Positions 1 to 10,205 of a stretch of 64,000 nucleotides of DNA are shown here, one piece after another (positions within the stretch are counted from its first letter, which is position 1; every line of letters starts with the position of its first letter). The position numbers and the translations under genes are program-made. The stretch comes from Acorus gramineus. Taxonomy: Eukaryota > Streptophyta > Magnoliopsida > Acorales > Acoraceae. The DNA is taken from NCBI GenBank assembly GCA_030737835.1, contig CM060848.1:19445309-19509308 (forward strand). Reading direction: 5' to 3'. Under the pieces are notes generated by a model. The model had not been told where the DNA came from, ran no database searches, and saw only the letters and a list, made by a program, of their open reading frames with translations.

Positions 1-353
1 GGAATTTTCGAAAATAAGCCCTTGAATTATTTTTTTTTCAGTTTTTGCCCCAGGGCGAGTTTAATTGCAAAATGTGGCCCATTTTCCTGTCTCGCCTCTC
101 TCTTATCATTTTCTTCCATAACCCCTCTCTCACTCATTTTTACTCGTAGATCTTCCCCAAAACTTACACTCAAGCTCACACATAACAAGGTAATCTCAAA
201 CTTCATACTGTGGTGGTTAGAAAAATTTATTTTGTAGAAAACAAATTTAAGTTTAAATCCGTAGAATATGTTTTTATTATTATAGTTATGAGAAATTTAT
301 AACGATCTATAAAATGTGCTAAAAATCTACATTGTTGTGATGTGTTGTTGTAG
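1..353. other. 5' flank of MULE transposase gene, possible terminal inverted repeat
   Basis: There is no gene here. The first bases (GGAATTTTCGAAAATAAGCCC) resemble the outer end of plant Mutator-like terminal inverted repeats, which often carry an AAATAAGCCC-like motif. I could not find the matching inverted copy downstream of the transposase, so this is a suggestion only; the true element end may lie outside the window. Confidence 0.25.
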
Positions 354-2371
354 ATGGGAAAAAAATCTGACGTGCCATTAATATATTCATTTAATGGGAG
401 AATAGTCAAAGACAAGGAATGTCCAACCTATGAAGGTGGTTCTCGAAAAGCCATCATCGTAAATAAAAAGATTTCGTATATTGATTTACTTCAAATGATG
501 TATGGATTGACGGGAACAGATCCAAGTTGTCACATATTGTCTATGAGTGTAGTGCATCCCACCCATCTTGGAATGAGAGTGGTTGTCCCTGTTGAAGATA
601 ACATGGCTGTCAAAGTCATGATGAAACTATATCCAAAGCATGTTCATGGAATTGAGTTATGGTTGGAGAAAGAGGAAATCATCGAAAAGACACACGGTGG
701 ACTTCCGTGTAATGTAGATGAATCTGAGCCACGCAAGGTCCATGACCCGTATGAACCATCGTCTTCTTCAAACGTACCAAACACTAAAGATGATATTTTT
801 GGAACAACACCGACGACGAACTACGAGATGCAAAGAACATCATACTTGTACGTATGATGTAAATTTAAATGCACATAAATATGTCTCCCATTTATTTCAT
901 TTAGTACAATGATTTACTAATTTTTTCAGATTTGTTTAGGATTTCCACGATGAGAGGACCTCATACTTGCGTCGATCCTCTTCTCAAAGCGAACCACCAA
1001 CAGTTCACCTCAGATTTCATCTCTAAACTAATCATGCCGACAATCCGTCATAATTTGAGGATTAGTCCAACTGATATTGTTGATAGGATACGCACCGAGT
1101 ATCACTGTAATATCTCATATTCCAGAGCACACCGTGCTAAATGGAAGGCAATTGAGCGGATTTTTGGCAATTGGGAGCAGTCATATGCAAAGCTTCCTTT
1201 ATTCCTTGAGGCTCTGAAGAGGGCAAACCCAGGGACAATGGTCGAATTTGATGGTAAGGTCATCTATGAGAATTGCATGGGCAGAATAGTTCGCCAGTTT
1301 GAACGTGTGTTTTGGGCTTTCGGACCAACAATTGTAGCTTTTCGCCATTGTCGTCCACTGCTTTGCATTGATGGTACACATTTATATGGGAAGTACAAGG
1401 GCAATCTCCTGATAGCTAACACCATTGATGCAGAAGGTGGTTTGGTTCCATTAGCTTTTGCCATTGTTGAATCCGAAAACACTGAAAGTTGGCATTTTTT
1501 TCTGTTCCACTTGTACTGTTCATTGGGAGCATTGAAAAATATTTGTGTTATCTCAGATCGACATAGTGGCATATTAAGTGCATTAAAGCTTCTCGAGAAA
1601 GATATGGAGATTGCATGGCACTATCGGTTTTGCATGAGGCATTTGATTGATAACTTCAAGAAGAAATTCAAGAGTAAGGAGTTGAGCGACATGGTGTGGA
1701 GGGCAGCCACTATTAAATGCAGAGAACAATTTGCTGAGGAGATGAGAAAGATTTTAACAGTCAATCCAGCAGCTCGTGAATGGATAGATCAGGTACCTCC
1801 TCATACATGGGCACTTTGCTATGATGATGGGTATCGTTATGGTATAATGACAACCAATAAATCTGAAAGCATGAATAGGGTATTGAAGGATTCCAGAATG
1901 TTACCGATCACTGCTATAGTCCAGCAAACATATCTCCGAGTGGCTGAATATTTTTACACAAGGCGTGAAGCGGCTGAAGGTATGACATCAGACTTTGTGC
2001 CATCAATGCAACGACGTTTGGAGAGATTCACACATGATGCCAGAGCTATGCACGTCCGGAGACTCGATCAGGTTGAATTTATTGTTCAAGACAAGAACGC
2101 TGTGACGTTCATTGTCTTCTTACGTACTGATCACGCAGAATGTCAATGCAACATTCCGATGTTGTTTCACTATCCTTGTGCCCACGTAATGGCTGCATGT
2201 GGGTATGCCAGGATCATTCCAGGGACATATGTTTCTCATTGGTTTTCTGTGGATGCCTTCAGGAGCACATATGCACCCACATTCCACGCGGTGGACGATG
2301 AGAGTCGTTGGCCAGCTATGACAGAAAATGATCCGATTTTCGTCCCACCCACATTTCCTGCATTATTTTAA
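354..2371 (+). CDS. Mutator-like (MULE/MuDR) transposase, two exons, apparently intact
   Basis: Two exons, 354-847 and 940-2371, join across a 92-bp intron (donor GTACGT, acceptor TTTAG) into a 641-residue protein without stops. The N-terminal ~165 residues look like the MuDR N-terminal region. A MULE DDE catalytic core follows: Asp309 in CIDGTHLYGKYKGN, Asp371 in VISDRHSGI and a plausible Glu474 in TTNKSESMN. A SWIM zinc finger comes near the end (Cys566, Cys568, Cys578, His580 in the CQC...CAH pattern). MULE transposases cut and paste DNA elements with long terminal inverted repeats and usually 9-bp target duplications. The exon join is required: reading on from exon 1 stops at 857, and the other nearby splice choices break the frame. 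It could be a live element or a domesticated MUSTANG-type gene; missing flanking repeats leave this open. Family call is firm, activity unknown. Confidence 0.88.
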
Positions 2372-2844
2372 TTTCTTAAGTGACTGTCACATTTTTTTTT
2401 ATATAATATGAACTATTGCTTTATGTTCGTGATTTTATAAAATTTTCGAGTTTCTGGATAATTTTAAATTAGGTTGGCCTGTGACAAGAATCTTAATATG
2501 GCTAATTATTATTCCAAGATAAAAATTGGTTTTTTGTCGCATACTTATCAGGGCAGGATCTGGCTGTGAAATAGGAATTCACTTAGGATGCTAGGTGTCT
2601 GCCCAAGTGCCCAGGTTTGAAGAAATTTCATGAATGTTTAATTGAGAATCAGAAAAAGTGAGAGAAGTCTTAATTGAGATTCAGAGAGGTGAGAGAAATC
2701 AGAGGAGAAAAACGCGGGTTAGGATCCAGTCAATGTTGGATCTAGCCTGTCTGATCAGTCCCCAGTAGGGGATTGACACGTGGGCAATCATGTGCATGGT
2801 AGAGAAGGTGCAATGTTATAGTTCGATTCATAAGTACTTCTGTG

Positions 2845-3025
2845 TGATTCTTTCATTGTTCAGTTTCCATTCATGCATGCTTCAACTCAATATTTCATAC
2901 TTAGTTCATGCATTGTTCAGTTTAATTCATCAATATGTCAGTTCAATTCGATTCGTGCATTGTTCAGTTCGATTCATGAGTCTTTTAGTTTGATTCATGC
3001 ATTATGCGGTTCGATTCAATTTATG
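2845..3025. repeat. Degenerate minisatellite, ~25-30 bp units
   Basis: Variants of TTCATGCATTGTTCAGTTCGA recur at least five times with substitutions and small indels. The units are diverged and periodicity is loose, so this is an old tandem array. No gene function is suggested. Confidence 0.6.
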
Positions 3026-3668
3026 ATAGTTACTTTACACCCCATATTCATGGTATGCATGTGACTGTCCAAGTATCAGTCTCAACTGAGTGCTAGATCC
3101 AGTCTTAAAAAACATCTTGTTTGTAAATGCTTGCACAAAATTCATTATTTTAAGCCCCTCTTTTTATCCAAGTTTAAATGATGAACATCAAACTGTTATA
3201 ATTGAAATCCAGGGGATCTTTATTGTATGTTGGCCTTGAGACTATCTCATCACCCATATTATGCTGTTTGAAATTAGGTTTCTGTGGACATTTTGTTTGC
3301 TAAATGGGGATATTGGTTTACTAAATGGGGATAGTGGTGAACATAAAAATGCAAATGTGGAGGAATAGCTTAAAGCTGTAATGCAAGGGCTTCAGAGCTT
3401 GATTATCTAGGATAAATATATGGAATGCATCTGGCAAAATGATGGATAATAAGCGTCAAGTTGAGTAAGAAATATCTCAAAAACAGTTGAATTTGCAAAA
3501 GAAATATTTAGATTAAGGCTGGACGTATGCTATTCTGTGATGTTGGATGACAGCTGCATCTTAGCTAATTTAGAGTGCAGTGGTAAGTTTGGCATTGTTG
3601 CTCGGATTATAATACATTAAAAGTGGCATGTGCAAATTTTAGTTGTGTGCCATAATGAAGAATTCTGA

Positions 3669-3800
3669 AACAAGAACCAATCCCAATGAAAAGGCAGAAT
3701 AAATTGGATTGGTAAGTAATACCACTCCTAAACCTCCTAATATAAGACCCGATCCCAGAAATACTAAAAGAACATCATGTATTGGTCCAGGTAAATCCAT
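3669..3800 (-). pseudogene. ndhG: Truncated plastid ndhG (NADH dehydrogenase-like subunit 6) fragment
   Basis: Starting at the ATG at 3800, the minus strand encodes [20 protein letters not shown] and then a second hydrophobic stretch through [14 protein letters not shown]. This is the conserved N-terminus of plastid NdhG, a membrane subunit of the thylakoid NDH complex. The normal protein is about 176 residues, so roughly three quarters is missing. No stop or frameshift interrupts the 44 codons, which suggests recent transfer. In the nucleus it has no plastid promoter context or transit peptide and is almost certainly non-functional. Confidence 0.85.
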
Positions 3801-3990
3801 TATGTATAAAATAAGAGATAAATAAGTCGAAATATTTCATGACCGTACAGAACGGTCCAGGAAAAAGGGGTTACCCCATTTTTTCTTATTCTAATATGTT
3901 GTCGATTGATGCGGATGTGAATACGTTCTAAAAAAAAGTGATTCTAACCAATCAACAGTTATGATTTGTAGTTATTGACCAAACAAAATA
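3669..3990 (-). other. Nuclear insertion of plastid DNA (NUPT): ndhG start plus upstream spacer
   Basis: The minus strand reads the first 44 codons of plastid NDH subunit 6 and continues upstream into sequence that should be the plastid ndhI-ndhG spacer (about 3801-3990). Homology to ndhG stops abruptly at 3669, where the frame runs into unrelated sequence. The right border is uncertain, because the spacer can only be judged by its continuity. A transferred plastid fragment is the simplest explanation; an assembly error is the alternative. Confidence 0.75.
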
Positions 3991-5599
3991 AAAGAAGCTT
4001 GGATGCTACCAATCTCTCATTTTTACTGCCTCCTAGGCTACCTACCACAGGTAATGTTGGTTAAGTTGTTGAGTAAAATTTTGTAGGTTGTGATGGAGAT
4101 CTAGCTACAGAGATGTATTTCTGGTGCATATAATGTGGGCCAATGATGGATTGGATGTGTTTCTGGTGCATATAACCAGTTTGCAAGCCAACACAGTCCT
4201 TCTAATGCATTATTAATGTAAGAATGGAAATTAACATCACAACTTTGTTTTTGTGCTTTCTTCTTTTTTCATATATGTCACACAATCTTTAACTATGATC
4301 TATTAACATTTTTGCAGCTATTTATGTCATCTCTATGATCCATGATTATTTTAGATGTTTATGAAATAAGATCTCAATATGATATCAACCGTTCAACCCT
4401 TAGATGTTCGTGTTTAAGTTCTTTCAAAATGGTTGGCTTTAGGAGAGGGGGCCTACTATGCCATGTTCATTGTCAATCTGGACTCTTATCTCAACAATTA
4501 AAGTTTGTTGAACAATACAGATGAGTATCAGCCTGTTTGTGGCAGGGGAGAAGGTAAAAGATGGTAGAATTAATGAGTGAATTTCCCTTTTAAGTCAATA
4601 TTTTGATGGATGAAATGGATTTTAGTTGCAAATGTTACCAATTCATTTCCACAGGGTTGTCCATTTATCATATGCAACCAGTATGCAACAAGACCATGGA
4701 TAACCCATAGATGTCTGGTAGAGTTTCACCAGGTCCTTAATCACATTAAATGTGCCCCCTACTCAAAATCCATGATTGAGCATTTGTTCAAGAAATCAGA
4801 AGAGAAAGAGAACAAGAACAAAAAGAATAAATTCATAACACAATGCCCAATTGCCCATGCAGTTTGCTCTCTGGTTATTTGGAAATGAGAGGCTATTCAG
4901 AGAGAGAGAGAATGCAAATTCAAAATTACTTGGGGATCTGTGGTTGTTTTTCTCAAAGACTAATGCTTGCATAGCATCAAGGCAGCTAAATTCTGTATAT
5001 CAAAGGAGAGGGTCCTTTTTTTGCTTGAGTGAGATTCTTTTGTGAGTGAGGGATTGATGGGAGGGGATCCCCTCCCCTCTTTTGATTTGCTTACTTTATG
5101 TCTTCATCATGTAAGCATATAACTGGTTTACCAGTTTAATACAATTGGTGGATCACCACCTTTTATCCAAAAAGAAAACTTATGCGTGCAAAGCCCAATC
5201 TAGTCCAAAGATCTATTTTACCCTAGTTTGACGTTCATTCTCATCCTCCTTGGCCTGAACACCCAAGTAAATGGTGTTTGGAATCTTTCATTCATGTGAT
5301 CATTTCTTTCTAGCCTAGACAATATTTTCTTCATTTCTCCCTTCCATAAAATCAATTATAATTGGATTCATAATATCCGTAGTATAAATTCCTATTCATC
5401 TGACAAAAGGAAAGAGAAGTTTATTGGACCTCAATCATCACCAAACATGAGGAATGTTTTTGTTCACATGGTTTCTTTCAGATGTAAGACATGCTCCCTA
5501 TGTATGGTGATGTTTTCTTGACTTCTCTTCCACTTACTGTGGGAATTTTGGGTGAAAGGTTTTTCCAAATCATGAATTTTGAATGGAGGTGCATTGGGG

Positions 5600-5690
5600 G
5601 GTTGGATAGCTCAATGTGGTTTAACAAAAAAAATTACACTCATGAGGTCTTGGATTTAAGTCCCAGTGCTTACCTAATGAAATACTGATC
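5600..5690 (+). mobile_element. SINE-like tRNA-related unit
   Basis: Internal RNA polymerase III-like boxes are visible: an A box around 5607-5620 (TAGCTCAATGTGGT) and a B box around 5651-5663 (GGATTTAAGTCCC), about 30 bp apart as in tRNA-derived SINE heads. A normal cloverleaf is not evident and a run of A interrupts the anticodon region, so I do not call a tRNA gene. Body and tail are not resolved. Confidence 0.4.
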
Positions 5691-5813
5691 AGTCCAGATG
5701 AAGTATGGAGCAACACATTTGGTCATCATCTGAAATGGTAATTCAATTTTGTTTATTTAAATTTTATGTTGATGCAGTAAGAATTAAATGTTGTATACTG
5801 ATTTCTATACATG

Positions 5814-5865
5814 CAGTAAGAATTAACAATAAGGTCAAGCAGTAAGAATTAACAATAAGGTCAAG
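5814..5865. repeat. Two tandem copies of a 26-bp unit
   Basis: GCAGTAAGAATTAACAATAA plus AGGTCAA occurs twice in a row, and a partial copy (GCAGTAAGAATTAA) lies about 40 bp upstream. It is a small local duplication. Confidence 0.8.
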
Positions 5866-6217
5866 CAGGGATGAAAAATTATTCATTACCACCCATAGGT
5901 ACCTTCAGGTGAACCACTGATATCTCTCCATTTGATTCCATTAAAACTAATATCCAAAACCATGCCTATAGAAACAAGAATAATACAAAAATATAAATAT
6001 AACAAAAAAGATAAATAAAAATAACACTATGTGATATGTGATGACTGCCTTGTCCATAGTCTATTTTCTCCATTGTCTCCTGTATATAGCTAATAAAGAA
6101 TTATCACATTTTCTTTCTTTCACCTATCATTGTGTGTTTTTGTCTGTTGGTGTATATTATTGTGCCATAGTAGATCGATCAGTAGGTGGTGGTGGTGATG
6201 GCAGCGGTGGCGGAGAT

Positions 6218-9200
6218 TTAGTGGTGGTCGCCGAAAATGCGCTTGCGGAAGTCGGTGACCATGAGGGGAAGGCCCTTGTGGAGGGGAACAGTGGGCTCCC
6301 AGTTGAGCAGCTCCTTGGCCTTGGTGATGTCTGGCTTCCTCTTGTGGGGGTCGTCCGGCGTGTTGTCCTTGAACTCGATCCTCGCATCTGGGTCTATCGT
6401 ATCCTGCACCACCTGCGCAAGTCACTTTTGTTATCTCAACATGTTTTGAATCTTGGAAATATTCCACTCAATCATTCATGAATTAAATGCATTTTTTTTT
6501 ACATTTTCTTAAAGAAATATACAGCGGTGATGGTGATTGATGCTTATTTGGGCTAAGTGAAACAGAGCCTGGGGGGCTCAGAGTCCAAGCGTGCACATTT
6601 GACGCGGTGAGGTTTGATCCCCTGATCTCCCTTATGAAGACATCGGCTAATCAAAACTCAGTTTGTTTTGTTTTGGTTTTGGATTTTGTGTTTTTTTAAA
6701 AATGATTAAGATACTGATCACTACCACTGATCTTCAAAATGTGGGACATTGTTACACACAATTCTTATATATATATATATATATATAGATGATTCATTTG
6801 TTAAAGCATGCATTTATCAGAACGTTATGTTTCAACATTTTTTTCTAAGAAATACATGTTCCCCTTAAAGAAAAAATTGAAATTAATGAGAATATAAAAA
6901 CAACTAAAAATTTGGGGGACAAAAAAGAGAAAAGAAAAGGAAATACCTTAGCAAGCTCGAGCATGGTGAACTCGCCAGGGTTGCCCAGGTTGAACGGCCC
7001 CACATGCTCCCCATCCATCAACCTCATCAGCCCCTCAACCTTCATTTTTTTTTTTTTAACAAATAAAAATATATATTCACATAAACCAATCACATAAATA
7101 AATAATAAAGGAAAACATCCAAATAACCCTATGCAAGTTGCCTGAAATCCACTTCTTGAATTTTTTTAAAGTCTATATAACTCCTTGAAAACACCTATGT
7201 AAATCTAAACAAATCCTGAATTAAACTTTTGTTGACAGTTAAAGAATATTTTGCGAATTCGTTTGGTTAACCTTGAATGATAACACAGTATATCAAAACT
7301 CCCCTACAATTCGTTAAAAATACGGAAAACCTTTTGTAAATGACGATTTTACCCCTCCAGATAGATTACAAAACCGTATCTGAAAGGGCAAAATCATTAT
7401 ATACGGAGGATTTTTCATATTTTTAACGCATTGTAGAAATTTGTTGATATATTATATTTTTATGTAGGGTTAATTAGACAAAATATTCGTAAAATAATCA
7501 TAATCTATCAATAAAAAATTAATTCAATGGGCTATTTAGATTTAATTAGATGTTTTCAAGTAGTAGTTATATGAATTTGAGAAAAGAAAAAGATACACTG
7601 AGCCCCAATCGCAGTCCATACCATTATTCTTTTTTAAAAAAATCATACACACTCCCTTTGAAGTGTATGCTGTTAAATAAAATGATGTATACATTGAGAT
7701 ATAATAATGTATTTTTTTTTAGTTAAAAAAATAAAAATAAAATTATTTCATACACTATGAAAACGCAGTATATATTGCATTATCATAATGTATCGAACTG
7801 CAAACAAGGCTGCATGTATCAACACTCTTTGAGAAAAAGGCAAGGGTCTATATGGATTCAGGAGAGTTTATAGGAATTAAAAGAACCAAATATGATGGAA
7901 ATACCAGATCAGAGACGTATTGAAAACTCCTAGTCTGCTTGCCGTCCCCGTAGACCGTCAATGGTTCCTTCCTCAAGGCCTACCATATTTTCAACCATGT
8001 CTAAATCAATTATGCCTAAACAGATGAAAATAAAACCCAAATGAGAGATTCAGATGCAGTGTTTTGTGTGGAAAACCTGGGCGACGAAGTTACTGACGAC
8101 ACGGCCATCATCGATGCACATGCGCGGCCCATACGTGTTGAAGATTCTCGCAATCCTCACCTACCATAGTCACAAAGTTCATACACAGTAGATATTCAAT
8201 GAGTTCTATTCAATACAGTACGTGTATATTCATGAATCATATGAAAGATTAAAAAAAATCATTTTCTATATATATTGTCATTAGTATGAAAAATACTATA
8301 TTGGTGTGAGTGCAACTGTGACAATTAGGATTAGCAAAGAACATGATAATATCATTCAAATGATACTCGAATTTTGAATGTATTAAACACAGTCACACAC
8401 AATTCGATAAACATAAGTATGTTCAGAGTACCCTGTGACTACGCATGTCACACCCATGACCCATTATTCACAATCAAGTGTATAGAAGTAGTACCTCAAC
8501 CTTGGCGCCCCGGTGGTAGTCCATGGCCAATGTCTCCGCCGTCCTTTTTCCTTCATCGTAGCAGCTTCGCACCCCTGACAACAATAAAAAAAAATTCAGT
8601 ACTATCTGACATACAAATATCATCCATCCATACACGTACTGATGATGTCAACTGACCAATAGGGTTGACGTTTCCCCAGTAGGTTTCGGCCTGGGGGTGT
8701 TGGAGGGGGTCGCCATAGACCTCGCTGGTGCTGGTGAGGAGGAACCTGGCCCCAACTCGCTTGGCCAGGCCCAGCATGTTCAGTGTGCCCACCACGTTTG
8801 TCTTGTAAGCAACAACAAACACAATGTTAAGGTTGTACTTCATTGATTCACATATATAGACAACAATGATTGGCCTAATCCGAACCTAATTCAAAGCAAA
8901 CACATTTTTGTCTTGATTCACCAATATATATTTGAATTTAAACCTCCCCAAAAGTAGAGGTGGTTGATTTTGGGAGCACGAATGGGGGATGGATTCAAGA
9001 GCCATTTAAAAGAGGCCTTTTTGATTGATAGAACAGAAAAAGGAGGATGAATTCAAAGATCCCATTTAAAGGACTATGATGAGTGATTACTCTCTCACAC
9101 AAAAGAAAAAGAGACCTTTCATCAATAACACCATGATGAGCAATTAGACTGAATTCAAAGATCCATTTTAAAAATTTATATATACACACAAAATAAAATA

Positions 9201-10151
9201 GAAGCTCACCCAAAAATACTCTTAAAATGTCCAAAAAAAATTAACATCCAGTAACTTAAAAAACAATAATGATGTCCAAAAAAAGAGAAAATCCAAAAAA
9301 CAAATAAAAACCCAATAATAAATTTTTTTTAAAAAAATACATGTTTTTTTTTTATAGGCAAAAAAAATAATAATAATAAAATAAAATTTACGACCCAATG
9401 ATCCATAAACGATTATATAATCTTATAAAAAAACATATATACCGAATCAGAGCAAACCTATAAATTCAAAACAACCATTTTTTTTTATAAAAAAAAAAAA
9501 AAAATCAAAATAAACCACAAAAACCAAAATAAATAAATAAGCAAAATCCCCGAAACGAAAGGATATGATGGTCTTGACGGGGTTGAACTTATAATGAACA
9601 GGCGAGGCAGGGCAGGCGAGATGGTAGATCTGATCGACCTCCAGCAACAGCGGCTCCACCACATCATGCCTTATGAGCTCGAAATTCGGCTTCCCGAAGT
9701 GATGCGCGACGTTCTCCTTCCGTCCCGTGAAGAAATTATCCACCACGATCACGCTATCCCCCCTCTCCATCAGACGGTCCACAAGGTGACTCCCCACGAA
9801 CCCCGCCCCTCCCGTCACCACCACCCTCAGCCCCCTCCGCTTCAGCCCCAGCGGGACCTTCCCCCCTCCTAAACCCACCACCCTCACCTCCTCAAAAGCC
9901 GACCTTTGATTGTTGGAAGGGAAGGAGAAGACTTGATTGGGTATTTGGGGTTTGTTGGGGGCGGAGGTGGAGACGAAGAAGAGAGTGGCGATGGCGGCGC
10001 CGATGAGGACGAAGAGGAGCCTCTGCTCGCGGAGGAGGTAGCAGATCGGACGGACCGCGTTGGGCGGAGGCTTCGGGGAGTAGCCTCCGCCGTCGGATTG
10101 GGTTTGGGGGTGGGTTTCGTAGTTTCCCCTGTATTTCACTTCGGAACCCAT
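6218..10151 (-). CDS. UXS: UDP-glucuronic acid decarboxylase (UDP-xylose synthase), Golgi membrane type
   Basis: The enzyme converts UDP-glucuronate to UDP-xylose using bound NAD, supplying xylan and xyloglucan synthesis. Exons: 9567-10151, 8657-8804, 8495-8574, 8077-8160, 7905-7979, 6947-7039, 6218-6412; phases close to give 419 residues, slightly short of the ~440 usual for plant UXS. A short cytosolic tail is followed by a single membrane segment (about residues 44-61), a variable stem and the SDR domain: NAD motif GGAGFVGS near residues 114-121, TSTSEVYG, and catalytic Tyr250/Lys254 in SCYDEGK. This topology fits the Golgi-lumen UXS class. I start at the second ATG (MGSEVKYRG), which matches family N-termini; an in-frame ATG at 10205 would add 18 residues. 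Intron 1 has AT-AC borders and intron 5 holds an inverted-repeat transposon. Confidence 0.95.
6766..6787. repeat. AT dinucleotide microsatellite in UXS intron 6
   Basis: A run of about eleven TA units lies between the last two UXS exons. Confidence 0.95.
7110..7585. mobile_element. Long-inverted-repeat MITE, copy 1 (UXS intron 5)
   Basis: The two halves are reverse complements of each other with substitutions: the left begins AAACATCCAAATAACCCT, and inner motifs such as TAAAATCATTATATACGGAGG and CCCTACAATTCGTTAAAAAT have mirrored partners. The same structure recurs at 58416-58953. There is no coding capacity. Terminal inverted repeats running almost to the centre fit non-autonomous Mutator-like elements, but I see no clear target duplication. 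Confidence 0.75.
8805..9566 (-). other. Candidate U12-dependent AT-AC intron (UXS intron 1)
   Basis: Exon 1 ends in codon ATC (NPVKTI) and exon 2 resumes with AAG (KTNVVG), as family conservation demands. No GT-AG pair gives that join. The intron begins ATATCCTTTC, the minor-spliceosome donor consensus, and ends in TTAC. CCTTAAC, matching the U12 branch-site consensus, sits with its branch A about 22 bases before the acceptor. If the intron is retained, the frame stops at 9447, removing the catalytic Tyr and Lys. Confidence 0.88.
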
Positions 10152-10205
10152 GATCGGAGAGAGACTCTCGATCAAAATCGGATTTTTTGAAGAGGGGGAT
10201 TTCAC

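Larger units (their letters stand above)
2372..6217. other. Gene-free spacer between MULE and UXS
   Basis: I find no convincing coding exon here; the open frames are short and unlike known proteins. The stretch holds a TTCATGCATTGTTCAG-type minisatellite, a plastid ndhG insertion, a SINE-like tRNA-related unit near 5.6 kb and short direct repeats, each listed separately. Confidence 0.6.

Noticed and set aside
3000..3015. GGTTCGATTCA as a tRNA B box
   Set aside because: It is one unit of a minisatellite, with no A box or cloverleaf around it.
6120..6481. Open frames on the plus strand and in other minus frames over the last UXS exon
   Set aside because: They are shadows of the conserved UXS C-terminus (minus frame ending at 6218).
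9594..10190. Plus-strand open frames opposite UXS exon 1
   Set aside because: GC-rich antisense of a well-conserved coding exon; no protein-like sequence.
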